Positions 1 to 11,051 of a DNA stretch of 64,000 bases are shown piece after piece. The stretch is from positions 248,001 through 312,000 of the forward strand of contig JAPWGK010000029.1 in NCBI GenBank assembly GCA_029641185.1, written 5' to 3'. Numbering within the stretch: position 1 is the stretch's first letter; each line of letters begins with the position of its first letter. The DNA is from Pseudofabraea citricarpa. Lineage: Eukaryota; Ascomycota; Leotiomycetes; Helotiales; Dermateaceae. The notes beneath the pieces were generated by a model that saw only the letters and a program-made list of their open reading frames with translations, searched no databases and was not told the DNA's origin. A program made the translations under genes and the position numbers.

Positions 1-918
1 TGGTCGGCACATCCAGTCGCTATCCCCATGCCTACCGTACGGGACGCTTGCTTTTTCTACAGCATAGTAGCCTTCGCTAAACATGGCCCGAAAGAGACCG
101 TCTGCAAGTCAATTGAATCTGACCGCGCCAGAGCGATCTATTGATCAACTACGGTGCCTCGCCTTGGCTGCTGAGGCAATCAGTCACTGAAGCAACAACT
201 ACAGTACCAAACTTGCGACCAAAGATGATCTTCTCCTCATTCGCCCAGCCTCTTGTCTGTGTTACCAGATTCGTTGACTCGAGGCGCCGGGTACTCTCTT
301 CATATCAATCATCATGTCCGTGTCTGTGTGTCTGTGTCTCTGCTGCACGCGAAAAATCCAAACACTTCAACTTTCCAGTTACCCGGGTCCTATGAAAGAG
401 AGGATACAGTCCCAACGACAAAGGACTTTGTAGCTTTATTTCCGAAAAAAGCGAGACGCGTGGTATGATACTTCCCGAAACAAACACTATTCAAAAGCAG
501 GTTCGGGAAGGCAATCATCTGCAGTCATTGCGCTAGCCGTTACTGCTTCTGGCCAACAGTTACAACGGTCTAGTGCGAACTGAAATGCCGTCACTGTTTC
601 CACAAGGCACACGACCCTCACCTGACTTTTGCAGACACGTGCATGCTCATGAGGCAGGGGATCACATGATGATCGGATGTGCGCATGGCTATGCTTGTGC
701 TCGTTGCACTCACCGATACATGATTGCGCCGGCAATGTTCTTAATCCTTCCCTGGGTATAGCCGACCAGGTGTGAGAGTAGAGACATGGCTGTCAAGGTC
801 AGAGGAGCCATTTGGAGTAGCCTTATGTCCCGGAAACGGACCCGACTCGTTCAATCCCCAGGGATGGAGGAACCCCTTCAGCAATTAATTTATTTGTTGG
901 TGGGTCATCAGTAAGATT
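1..918. other. Left-edge stretch without a supported gene
   Basis: Short open frames occur on both strands, but none has a family signature, splice signals joining it to a neighbour, or a convincing start context. I see no RNA gene here. Confidence 0.5.
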
Positions 919-1183
919 TTGGGAAACCACTCTGATCCGAATGATCCAGCACAGTTGACCTTTTCTGACCAGGAGCATGAAAGTGATACCGATTCTGATT
1001 CAAGCGACGATGGCTTGCTTAACCGACGGCCAATCATGCCGTCACTAATCAAAAGAGTATCGAGGCAATCGACGATGATGAGTACTATGGACTTGGCTCC
1101 GATGACAACCCTGATGTCTCTGATGAGAGGACCAGAACAACCATGATGATTGATAGCCAGATGCAAAAGTATGGGGTGTATCA
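919..1183 (+). pseudogene. Acidic coding fragment with a frame change
   Basis: The first part (919 to about 1050) reads as an Asp/Ser-rich stretch followed by a basic segment. From about 1048 the protein-like reading moves to another frame, which encodes a second acidic, Asp/Glu/Tyr-rich stretch to about 1183, where GTGCGT could be a donor. Two adjacent acidic stretches in different frames fit a decayed gene or a single exon with a base gained or lost. I do not recognise the family. Low-complexity acidic sequence can arise by chance, so this is a weak call. Confidence 0.25.
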
Positions 1184-2228
1184 GGTGCGTAGGTGAAGGA
1201 GGGTGGGCTGAGTAAGAGCATGTCAGAAGAGGTTCGCAGAGGGTTGACACGACTAGATTGAGTTCTCTGAACTTAGAAGGTCAGGGTCCACAAGACCTAG
1301 CTTCCTTGCCTGCATACATGCAACTCTAGACGAGGGTACTCAATCAACGCCAATGCTTGATTAGGGTCCCAAATGATGGTGAATACCTTGTTGACCAGGT
1401 GAGATCGCTCTTTGGGTAGTTCTTCTATACAAAGATTGGTCTAAACTCTGTATTGATTGGTGGCCTCAGCACTCAGCATGTAGACTTAAGCCTGTCTCAA
1501 ACATCTCTTCGAATGCCCAAGTAATTCATATCTGTGTCTGTGGAGCCTGAAAGTAGGTCAACGCTTTCCTCAACATTGTCCTCCTTAACCACGGTAAATA
1601 AAACATAGTCAGATAAGTCAAATGCTGTTCTAGGTGATATATATTAACTTTATTTTCGGAAGTCTTGCGAATGTAAAGAAGCAATGCAGCAATGAAGCAA
1701 TCTCCACTAGCTTCCTAACGAGAAGTATTTTGGACTCAGTTCCTGCAAGGGTTTTGGACACTCACTCGAAAAGCCTGTCCCGGCTATTTTTACAAAGGCT
1801 CAATAAACCAATGTTTGCAATACTTATCCATCCTAGTGGTTCTCAGCCTTCTAGCTGGTAGCTACTTCTTGCTCAACGATCCTTCGGGGGTGTTTCCTAT
1901 TCTTTAGCAGCCCACACCTTGAAGAAACTATTAACTCTTTAGAAACTTGATAACCTGCAATGCTTAAATAATTCCTAGCCCTCTAGTAGTTTAATATATC
2001 GAAAAAAGAGGTGGTCTATATTTAGTAGCTATGTCTTCAAGTATCAATGTTGATCCGACCCGAACCTGTGAGTCACCTGATTCTTTGCGCGCGTGGCTTG
2101 TGCTCATGACGCTGCCATCCAGCATCACCCACAACCTCAACAAGATCCGACTCCTTCTTTCAATTGATCCTCCAGACGTCGCAGAAACACTTTTTATCCT
2201 AATTAATATGTGACGAAACCAACGCAAG
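1184..2228. other. Intergenic region upstream of the lipase gene
   Basis: No supported gene. Stop codons are dense in all frames. The last 200 bases presumably hold the lipase promoter, but I see no clear TATA element. Confidence 0.5.
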
Positions 2229-3632
2229 ATGCGCTATCCATGCATCTCTACATTATTCTCCGTTGTCGCTATAGGCATCCTTAGGACATGCACAGCTTCC
2301 CCACGCAATCCACAACACGCCTTTACATTGTCGCCACCCTTGCAGTCTGCGGAGCACAATGGCAACATATCACTTCGACTATTTGCTGAGCTCGAGGAAC
2401 TCTCGCGCATAGTGGACATATCATACTGCGTAGGCACGACGGGCATTTCGAAGCCCTTCCTCTGCGCATCTCGCTGCGATGAGTTCCCCAACTTCGAGCT
2501 TGTCACGACCTTTAATACCGGTCCTCTGATGTCAGATTCTTGTGGATACGTCGTTCTTGACCATGGCTCCGTTCCAATCGGACACATCGGCGACAAGAAG
2601 GGAAGAATCATTGTGGCATTCAGAGGTACATACAGCATAGCGAACACCATCGTGGATCTGAGTACCGTCCCCCAGGAATACGTCCCATATCCCGAGAAAC
2701 CAGGAAATTCTACTACACATGTACCGAACGATAAAAAGAAAAAGCATCAAGGATTCTGGGATTGGATACCAAAACCTGGTTCTACGGCAGTTACGCATAC
2801 AGCATATTCTGAAGAAGAGGCGGAATCTCGAGGCGGATCCCTTCGTGCGCACATGGTGCGTGAGCGGAAATGTGAAAACTGCACAGTGCATACCGGATTT
2901 TGGACAAGCTGGCAAAATACACGTTCTGTCATTCTTCCTCACTTGATTCTTGCAAAGAAAGCTCACCCAGAGTACGATGTCCATCTTGTTGGCCATTCTC
3001 TTGGCGGTGCAGTGGCTGCTTTAGCAGGTCTCGAATTCGAGGGACTAGGTTGGAGACCTATTGTCACATCCTTTGGTGAACCACGAGTTGGGAATGCCGC
3101 CTTCAGAGACTATATCGATGATGTATTTGCTCTTGATGGTAAAGACAATGGCGGGTATGGCGAGAGGTATAGGCGTGTAACCCATGTCGATGATCCAGTT
3201 CCTCTTCTTCCTTTACAGGAATGGGGTTACAGGGCCCATGCTGGAGAAGTTTACATTTCCAAAGCTTCCCTCCAACCAGCGCCATCTGATCTCCGAATCT
3301 GTTTCGGCGATGAAGACATCGAGTGCATCGCTGGTTCCGAAGTCGATGAATCATGGTTCAACTTGCCTGAGTCTGATCTTGCCGGAAGTCGTATTGAAGT
3401 TACGGATGAGATCAGGGATGCTTCCAAGGAAGATATAGCAACTGAAAATAGGCTAGGCAAACGTTGGGGGATCCCTGTTCCAGCCAGGTACAAAATCTGG
3501 CAGTTGTTCTTCGCACATCGAGATTATTTCTGGAGATTAGGACTCTGCGTCCCTGGTGGAGACCCATTGGACTGGGGCAGACCACGTTACGATTTCAGTG
3601 ATGTTGAAATGGAGCGTGAACTGGAGCTGTAA
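2229..3632 (+). CDS. Secreted class 3 lipase (alpha/beta hydrolase)
   Basis: Intronless, 467 residues. The N terminus has a signal peptide (hydrophobic core about residues 8-20, likely cleavage near residue 24). The fungal lipase class 3 (Lipase_3) signature is clear: the oxyanion-loop FRGT motif at 131-134, the nucleophile elbow GHSLGG with Ser257, a VDDPVP motif giving the catalytic Asp at 321/322, and an FFAHRDYFW segment giving His430. All three catalytic positions are present, so it should hydrolyse ester bonds of triglycerides or related lipids outside the cell. A Lys-rich and acidic insertion (about 165-215) lies between the FRGT strand and the nucleophile region, and cysteine pairs (77/83, 215/218) suggest disulfides. 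The ATG at 2229 is chosen because it places the signal peptide at the start. The true substrate (triglyceride, cutin-like ester or feruloyl ester) cannot be told from sequence. Confidence 0.9.
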   Translation: MRYPCISTLFSVVAIGILRTCTASPRNPQHAFTLSPPLQSAEHNGNISLRLFAELEELSRIVDISYCVGTTGISKPFLCASRCDEFPNFELVTTFNTGPLMSDSCGYVVLDHGSVPIGHIGDKKGRIIVAFRGTYSIANTIVDLSTVPQEYVPYPEKPGNSTTHVPNDKKKKHQGFWDWIPKPGSTAVTHTAYSEEEAESRGGSLRAHMVRERKCENCTVHTGFWTSWQNTRSVILPHLILAKKAHPEYDVHLVGHSLGGAVAALAGLEFEGLGWRPIVTSFGEPRVGNAAFRDYIDDVFALDGKDNGGYGERYRRVTHVDDPVPLLPLQEWGYRAHAGEVYISKASLQPAPSDLRICFGDEDIECIAGSEVDESWFNLPESDLAGSRIEVTDEIRDASKEDIATENRLGKRWGIPVPARYKIWQLFFAHRDYFWRLGLCVPGGDPLDWGRPRYDFSDVEMERELEL

Positions 3633-4058
3633 GGTTCAAGGATTCTCGTTAGGCTCGCAAAAGTTAGTTGTGGTGACGCGATATGTAATGCTGGGCAACG
3701 TTCAGGCGTTTCACTTTGAGTTCTGTAAAAGTACAGGCGATGACGAGTAACTGGGATCATAAGTATGGGGACTCTCTGTCATGATAAACAAGGTTGTGGG
3801 TGTAACAAAGCAATGAAATTTCAAGACAACTCCTGTGTCGTTTTTAGGTTGCGTGTACATCGAAGGCCCAGAGAAATCAGGGACTAGATCAAGCAACGCC
3901 CTCCAAACTGTGGGGAAATCCAAGTTTAAACTCCTCCCAGGTCCCACCCAACGTTCCGATCTAATCTCTCCATGTCCCTGTGCTTTGCGAGCCTCTTATC
4001 TTATCCACTTTCCGATATCCCTCCTGCAATCCACTCACTCACTCACTCACTCACTCAC
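3633..4058. other. Convergent intergenic region
   Basis: Lies between the 3' ends of the lipase gene and the small secreted protein gene. No gene seen. The right end runs into the CACT microsatellite. Confidence 0.5.
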
Positions 4059-4062
4059 TCAC
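4031..4062. repeat. (CACT)n tetranucleotide microsatellite
   Basis: About seven and a half perfect CACT/ACTC units. Its right end overlaps the stop codon (4059-4061, minus strand) of the small secreted protein, so slippage at that edge could alter or extend the protein's C terminus. Confidence 0.95.
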
Positions 4063-4562
4063 GCAACGGCTCGCGTAAAGAACCCCGTCAACGTTCCACC
4101 CACGTTCTGGCACAAAGTACCATAGCCAAGAGGCACGGGTGGAATGACAGGGTAGCAATTGAGACTCAGAGACAAGTCGCCCGAGACGGCAGCACCATCG
4201 GACCTACTCGGCAGAAATCAGGGGGGGTATTCCATCCAGAACCGGAGCAGGGAAACTCACAACGTCTCGGTCACCGTCAGCGTGTTGGACGTCGTGTTGA
4301 ACGAGAAGCCGACGACGGGGTCGGCGCACGCCGCACTCGCCGATACGTCGCCCGACGTCGCGCAGCTCGTCGACACGTTCGTCGCCCGGTCCGCGTAGCT
4401 GAATGTGAAGGACGGCGATGGGTTCGGGTTCCGGCTCGTGTCTGGTCGGAAGTAGTTGATGGCGCGCGCGTCGAAGCTTGTCGGCAGTGTCGGTGCGGCG
4501 TGGGAGAGCGGGATGGGGATGGCGAGGGCGAGGACGGGGAGGAGCAGGGCTTGGAAATACAT
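4059..4562 (-). CDS. Small secreted cysteine-containing protein
   Basis: Two exons, complement(join(4059..4203,4261..4562)), giving 148 residues. A strong signal peptide covers about residues 1-22. The mature part has four cysteines (two in each exon) and a Ser/Thr/Asn/Asp-rich, beta-like middle. The 57-base intron (GTGAGT donor, TAG acceptor) joins the exons in frame. Without splicing the frame stops directly after the donor, so the second exon and its two cysteines support the splice. I do not recognise the family. Size, signal peptide and even cysteine count are those of apoplastic small secreted or effector-like fungal proteins, but no function can be given. The stop codon abuts a CACT microsatellite. 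Confidence 0.75.
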
Positions 4563-4732
4563 ATTCTTTCTTTTTTTCTTCTTCCTGCTCTTCTGGTTTG
4601 AGGGTGAGGGTGAGTGGTGGATGTAGTGGTCAAGTTTGGATATAGCTTAGGATCGGGTTGAGGATGAAAGTAATATCTTCTTCTTGTTCAACTTCTTGGT
4701 CTTTTGTCCACCTACCTACCGACGTAGGTGGG

Positions 4733-4742
4733 TATTTATATA
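4733..4742 (-). promoter_or_regulatory. TATA box of the small secreted protein gene
   Basis: A TATATAAATA element on the minus strand sits about 170 bases before the ATG at 4562. It is followed by a pyrimidine-rich stretch (rich in CTT on the plus strand's complement), a common fungal core-promoter layout. Confidence 0.5.
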
Positions 4743-6494
4743 CAACAAAGATACACCTGGACAAGCTAGATAGGTAACATGAGGGATCCAAACCGGCTTT
4801 CTCTTTTCCTTCTCCTCTTCGCCTCTGTGCTTAATCAGGTCAGCTTTACGAGCTTTGCCATACTCATCAGCCTCAAATACGAGCGAAGAGAGCAGAAAGG
4901 AGAGAGGATAAACCTCCCCTCCCCTCTGGTTCAACTCGTCGTATTGCGTATCCTGATTGTCGTGTGGTATGGTACGGTACCTGCAGTGTTGATTGGAAGG
5001 TTCAAACCCAAATGTATGTTCCTATCTAAGTTACTGTACCTCGCGAGCCTGACTAGGTAGGTATGCATGCAGGTACAGCTCCGTAAGCGAGCGAGCTGAG
5101 AACCAAAGCTTGAGGCAGCCATATTTTTTGTTGTTCCTGTCGTTAGTATCTTACTGTGTGCATGGATATTCCTTTCCGTCGCAAGGAGTTGTCATCATCG
5201 GTCATTCCCGTCTTTGGCTCTTTAGTTCTCTATCGCACATTTTCAAGACGTCGTTTTCGCTGCGCTTCCTCTTTGTTCTGCATCTATTTCGCCTTGTACT
5301 ACCACCCTCTCTCGCTACCGCTACCGCTACCACATGAAAAGCATGTTTTTCCTCTCCTGACAGTCTCCGTCGTCACACAGCTAATCGCCCTCGCCCTCGT
5401 GCCTGCCTATTCTTCAAAAAATAGAAATGGCAATTGCAGAACCCGACCGCGAGGGAGAGAGAGGGAACGTACAGTGCACAGCTAAAATTCCACGTAAGAT
5501 CCCGCACGGCACCTGAGCTTTGCTTACGATATCCCTCTCCCTCTTTCTGGGTTGATTTCGGACCTGGTGCTATTTCACGTGAAGCAGAAGCGTGCATCAT
5601 ACGAGGTAGCTATCCATCCTCTCGCCTGGTTCCCTCACCGCCGGCTATCGTTTTGTTGGGCCCCTCGGATTTGGAATGCAGCTATCTACGTACGTCACCA
5701 GTCGGCAGTTTTTTCTGTCCTTTTTTTCGTTTTGTGCTACCTACCTTTTTGATCTTGCTCGTCTGTCGGGCAGCAGATCTGACACTGACTTGAGCCATTA
5801 ACCCACAAACACCACCTCTCGCGACATCCTAGTGGAAGAACACCCTTGTCTAGATCTATGTATAGAAGGATAGGTATCCTTTCACTTGGCTCATCTCTTC
5901 TATCCAAGACGCAGATGGAAGAAGTGAGTATTCAACAGGCACAACCGATCATGTATCTGTCCATCTGTCTCCCTCGCTTTCTCTTCCGATATCATTTCAC
6001 TTTACACCACACTTTCACCTTGGTCGCTGTATCTTTTACATGTGTTGTCAAAAGGATATACCACTGATAACAGACTTGATGTTAACGATATGAAAAGCTA
6101 CCAGAAAGGCAGTGGTAGTATGTATTCCCTGCCTCGAGAGAGATTATAACAGATCAACGATACCACGTAATGTTAGCAACAACAAGATAGGCTTTTGTTA
6201 TCCAGTTTTCTTGCTCAGTAGTCCCGGGCTCGCTTAAAAAGGGTTTGACAAGCGGATTCTATCTTGCTTGACAGTCAGTAGACATCAGGTAGTAAGTATT
6301 CTACGATTCCGCAGTTGGGATTATATGGATGGAGAGATCCGATGTTAATCTTAGTGTTTGTTAGTGGCTGTGGGTGATAGTATAACCATATGTAAAAACT
6401 CGTCGCTTGTGGGTTTTCAAAAGTGAGACGACACTTTTCTTGCCTTCTAAGTGCTATGGCACAAGGCTAAATAGAAACTGTCATTTCTCTCTTC
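4743..6494. other. Gene-free region
   Basis: Open frames here are short, begin at non-ATG codons or are pyrimidine-tract artefacts (runs of CTCT around 5200-5800). No family signature, tRNA or clear repeat found. Confidence 0.5.
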
Positions 6495-7038
6495 TTATAA
6501 TCGCCTGGGTACATTTGGATGTCTAGGAGTGAGTGACTGTATGTGAGAGAGAGGAAGAACTTTCAATTTATGTCTCGAGTTTTGAGCTAGGTTCTCGTAC
6601 TTACATGAAATTCGAGACCGTGATCACTAATTCATGCAGTCTTTTATACGATCCAGATGTAGCTATTTTGATACATGGTAGTAGGGCAATACTCGACATA
6701 TTAGTATCTGAAAGGAAAGGCTTAGAAAAGTCTAGGTCTCTTGGGTTAAAGCCTCTGTTTTGTGCTATTATGTTATGCATGCGGTACATAATATCTGCAT
6801 CTAGCCTGCTTAACCTGCTATCAGATTCTATTCCCAGCCAACTCATATGTACTGGTAGAGGCAAGTCCCGAGATCCCAGGAGGCCTTTTTTACATCTACA
6901 AGTAATATCAATTGATGCCTGCATATGACCAGTACTCAATAATTTAACAAAGGTTGGAAGCGTTCATTATCTTTTCAGAAAGTCTAAAGCATGGGAAGCT
7001 GCTGTATTATTGACTATGTTTCTTTTCGAAGTTGACAT
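6495..7038 (-). pseudogene. Possible decayed gene with in-frame stops
   Basis: On the minus strand a frame opens with ATG at 7038, runs for 23 codons, meets two adjacent stops (TAA TGA, about 6966-6971), then continues open in the same frame for about 120 codons to 6605. There it ends at a perfect GTAAGT donor; an 82-base intron to an AG at 6523 would add a short terminal exon ending at 6495. A protein-like composition, a good donor and continuity across two clustered stops suggest a once-intact gene broken by point changes. I do not recognise the product. The alternative is a short hypothetical gene starting at an internal ATG (about 6921). Confidence 0.35.
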
Positions 7039-7385
7039 TCCGGTCCTGTTCTATTGCTCTAGTACAATCATTCCTAGGTCTAACTTCCTCCAATAGACTC
7101 ACATGCAACAAATCCTGATGGGCCTTATTTCCCTCAGACTAGGCGAGTACTTTCATTCATGCTAGCACCGTGATCAAATCCTTGTATGTCCCAGTAACCT
7201 GTTACTCTTAACCGATATTTCGCAACCCTGAAGTTATCTGAATCATACTCGCATCATCCGAGAGAACCTCGAAGTAATACCGGAGCTGAAACTTGAAAGC
7301 TCGAGGAATTATGTAGCGTGGGCTTTTGTGCTCTAACAACATGGAATAGCGTCCTGAGTCGAGGGAGATCCCAGGGCTTTGAGAT
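7039..7385. other. Intergenic spacer
   Basis: No gene seen. It contains the 3' flank of the Dib1 gene. Confidence 0.5.
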
Positions 7386-7932
7386 CTAATATCGATAGCG
7401 TGTGGAGTAATCCTTGGGGCTAACTACCAATCCACGACCCTTCTTGGCTCCGCGATAGATAGTCTCGAGAATATCGATGAGTTCCTGTTTATCCTCAAGA
7501 ACCCAGTTCAGCTTGTTGTTATTTCCAGTTCCGAAATCGCACATCATGTGTTTATTTCGGAAGAAGAACATGATCGTTACCGGGTCGTAGAGTTCTGTAA
7601 AAGAGATATCAGCATGGAGGCTTGAGAAAGGAAACACCGAGCAGTCATATCTTACCGTACATCTGCTTGAAATCAGGCACTTCGTCCAAGTCGCAGACTA
7701 TCATCAAGTCAGCATTTGTCTTCTGAGTATGAGAAATGAAGTTTGGTGGCTGACCGTAAATGGCTGCGAAGTTCTTGACCCTGTCAGCTATCTTGTACAA
7801 GACCTCATCTTGGCGCATACAGTCTTGATCATAGTCGCGCCCAAAGCGAATGACAACGAGACGCTCATCCTCGTTCATTATTGCTTGGTCGACATGCCAT
7901 CCTGTGCGCAGGTGGGGGAGAACGAAGGACAT
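7386..7932 (-). CDS. DIB1: U5 snRNP thioredoxin-like protein Dib1/Dim1
   Basis: Three exons, complement(join(7386..7594,7656..7697,7755..7932)), 142 residues, the usual length of the Dim1/TXNL4A family. The protein belongs to the U4/U6.U5 tri-snRNP and blocks premature spliceosome activation. Hallmarks seen: an N terminus with LPHL and GW followed by VDQAI, the VVIRFG strand, an EVPDF segment encoded mostly by the 42-base middle exon, MFFFRNKHMM, GTGNNNK, and the conserved C-terminal block ending in KDYSTRYRY. The fold is thioredoxin-like but lacks the CxxC redox pair, as is normal for the family. Introns of 57 and 61 bases both interrupt after the first base of a codon. A CACGTG lies upstream at 8169. 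The call is near certain. Confidence 0.96.
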
Positions 7933-10900
7933 GGCGGGGTATGGAGGACGGTAAGGTCCTTGAAGGGTCAGATTCGGAGTTGAGATTCGGTTGATGCACG
8001 AGTACGAGTAGAGCTACCCTTGTACAGGCGATGCGAAAGCTCTGTGTCCAGTTTTTGGTGGTAGGAGAGAGGATAGATTATGAGAAACTTGCGCGGCAAC
8101 AAAATTGGTTATCGTCACAAAGGTGACGTTGGAGCCTCGCTTAGTAAGCAAGATAAGCCACTTCGTATCACGTGCATAAAACATGCTTTATCAGGCAAAT
8201 CAAAGACCTACTCTAGTACGTGTGGATAAGTTTCTCTACATTGAAAAATATAAATTGTTAGTTAGATGATACTGTAGAGATTCTGATCCCTTCCGATAGC
8301 CTGATTAGCGACAAAAAGTAAGATGTGCAAATTGAGATTTTGCGTACTTCTTAGGATGTCAAAGATCTTGAATGTTAAGTTGAGAATTGTACATATCATC
8401 ACATGCTATTTTAAGTACACCAGCTAATTGGCCATGATTTACTGGCAAACATTTTGTTATACAATTTCTTTTTAAAAGAAAGAAAGAATGATAGGGAAAG
8501 TTGGAACGGAGATATATGGCACTTTTCCTGCTCGCTAGAAGTAGAGCAAATCTGGTGTTCGCTACCTATATAGCAGTCCTCTAACATTACAGGAGCATAT
8601 AGCCATGATCATACGTTAATCTGAAACATTATAGGTATTTGTCGGGATGCTACTAAAGATATTTGCTCGCCTAGTCAATATCTAATAAGTGATGGGAGTG
8701 CTCGCTAAATCTTATGCATGATTCCCTTTAGTTGTGTACAAGCTGCCGCTTGAATGTATTCTAGAACTACAGAGCTTTGAAACTAAATTTTTGTACTTAC
8801 TGAAACGAAAACTATAACACTAGCCTATACTCACTTGTTGCGAGTAGTGACTCGCTTTACTAGCTATATTACTGTCAATAAATCCTTGCCGTCCCTGGTT
8901 CACATTAGGCTTACTTGGTATAACATGTTATTTTTAAGGGAGTAACTGTAGATATAGGAAGTAAACTTGACAAGGAACGCCCCGTCAAGTCCAAGATCAT
9001 TCTGAACTCGTGCAAAGGATAATAATACCTTTGTAGTCTATGTCCAATAGAGCAGATACTTTGCGGGATATTGATATTCTCTCGTTTGGGATAAACAGTA
9101 GCAGTAATAGCTTAGAGTATCAGTTTGAATCTGTTATGTCTGACATCTACGCAGGCATTTAACTCCAAGGCAAGCGCGAATTGCACTTTATGCGAACGCG
9201 CTCAACGCTTGCTCATCCAGGTAAAATTAAAAGCGAGCACAAAAAAGAACTAGCAAAAAGTCCAAGCTGCCGGTGGTAGACCGACAACTCTTATAAACCC
9301 CAGGCCTGCTAAGGGTTTTAAACGTGTGCAGACAAACCCATTAATGTGCTAGAACAACTTCCTCAGATATTTGTGGGGCCTTTGTAGAGGGACTCACTGA
9401 CTTGGTTAGTCATGCTCCTCTCGCTGGCTATCTGACGAAGTGTCGGATCCTGAACTCGTAGCTTTTACCACTACACTAGCACTAGGTGTTTGTTTGGTTG
9501 ATTTGCGTTATCTTGATATATCAACCCTTTGTTTGTTGCTAGGTGAATAGCTAGTGGGCCACGTGGACGGGAACGGTTATTCCTTACGGCGTGGAAGCTT
9601 CAGCTTAACAATGAATCAAGCAGCCGCAAAAGAGTTGAATGGCTGCTTAAATTTTTAGTGGCTGGTCAAGTATTCCTCTCTTTCTCCTAGATATAGGTTT
9701 TTACTTGTTTCATGTAATATTTCAATACGTGGTTCTCGAGGAATACATTTTCTGTGAGAGGGTCGTAGAAAGCCGCGAAGATTGAACATTATCGTAGAAA
9801 ATCTCCGCGGATCAATTAGCTTATTTGTTTACTTGTTCAAATGAAATGATATTAACTTTAACAGCAACTTTAAAGGATACTGAATTCGAAGAGGGTTCCA
9901 GCTTGTATGCTTTCAAAAGGCATAACATCAAGCGTTCGAAGACAGTAAGAAGATAACAACTAAATGCGGTCGAGAATCACAACTCTAAAAATTATATGCG
10001 AGTCAGCTTTGACAGTCGCTACTCCATATGGTGCTGTCAATCGTGAGACTTTGACAAGCGAGAACTTCTTGTAGTCTCGCCAAAGCGCTCTCATGCTTTA
10101 CGGTCCTCTCAGATAAAACAAGAGCCCCGTTATGGGACCCGGCACACAGCATGACAGCACTAGCCGTCGTTTGATTATATTTTGTGTTACGTCTCAGATA
10201 GCTACCTAGGAACACAAGCTTCAAAGCTGATTGTTCCCCACAAGATATGACATCGAATCCTGAACTTAGTCTGAGCCCGGGAATGGAGAAGAGGCTTGAA
10301 ACTCAACCTAATTCGTGTATGTTTGTACGTGTGCCCCAGTAAACTCGTCGCCCTCTCGACACTAAGTCTGGTACGAGCCGATAACCGTAACTCAACTTAT
10401 CAAGCAAGGCGAAACTTGACCATGCCACGAGCCGATAGCCGATGAAGCCCGCTGCGACTTGGTGTTTTTGATGTTGAGTAATGATTCGGGGATTCAGAGG
10501 TTGAGTCGGTTCAAGTTGAAAAGGGCATTCTTGGTTTCTTTTCTCTGGAGGTAGTTGAGTAGTTGAGAATGGCTTCAATAGAGCAATAGAGCATCGCAGA
10601 GGCTCTATTGATTGTGGCAGCAGCAGTAGAGTCAGTTCCCGGCTGGTCTTTGTCATTTAGTCATGGCGGCTCGTGTTTATCGGGCTGCCAAGACCTCTCG
10701 AGACCCCACGAGGCTTAGTTTGTTTTTGGTCGCCTGCACATAAGAAGGCGGCCAATCACCTCTCGGCTCGCAGGACGTTTTGTGAGCTACATTGGCCGAG
10801 CTGCCTGGATTGATTGATTGAAGACACCTGTCCAGACTCCAGACATTCGAGAGCGAGAGACTCCATTTCTTTGCTCTTCGATAAATTTCTCTCTTTATCT

Positions 10901-11051
10901 TCTATTAAAGCGCCCCCTCTCCCCGCTTGCAACACTCTTTTGCACCCAATACGCCTTTGCCTTGCATGATCGTTCCCTTCCGATTCTAGTGGCCGCAAAG
11001 CTACAACTCGCAAACTTCAACAACAAATCCCGCCCTCACCCCCACGTCAAC
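7933..11051. other. AT-rich gene desert of about 3 kb
   Basis: Stop-rich in all frames and visibly AT-rich, mainly 8000-10000. Short open frames near 10003-10656 show no family signature. A tRNA-like promoter pair lies at 9445-9478. The right end (about 10750-11051) is pyrimidine-rich promoter sequence for the Ca2+-ATPase gene. No intact transposon was recognised; an old, mutated repeat cannot be excluded. Confidence 0.5.
8169..8174. promoter_or_regulatory. CACGTG E-box upstream of DIB1
   Basis: Perfect palindromic CACGTG, 237 bases before the DIB1 start. In fungi this is the core of Cbf1/bHLH sites. The same hexamer stands before several other housekeeping genes in the window. Confidence 0.35.

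Noticed and set aside
5110..5793. Secretory-looking hydrophobic frames
   Set aside because: They begin at a TTG or arise from pyrimidine tracts; no ATG context, motif or splice partner.
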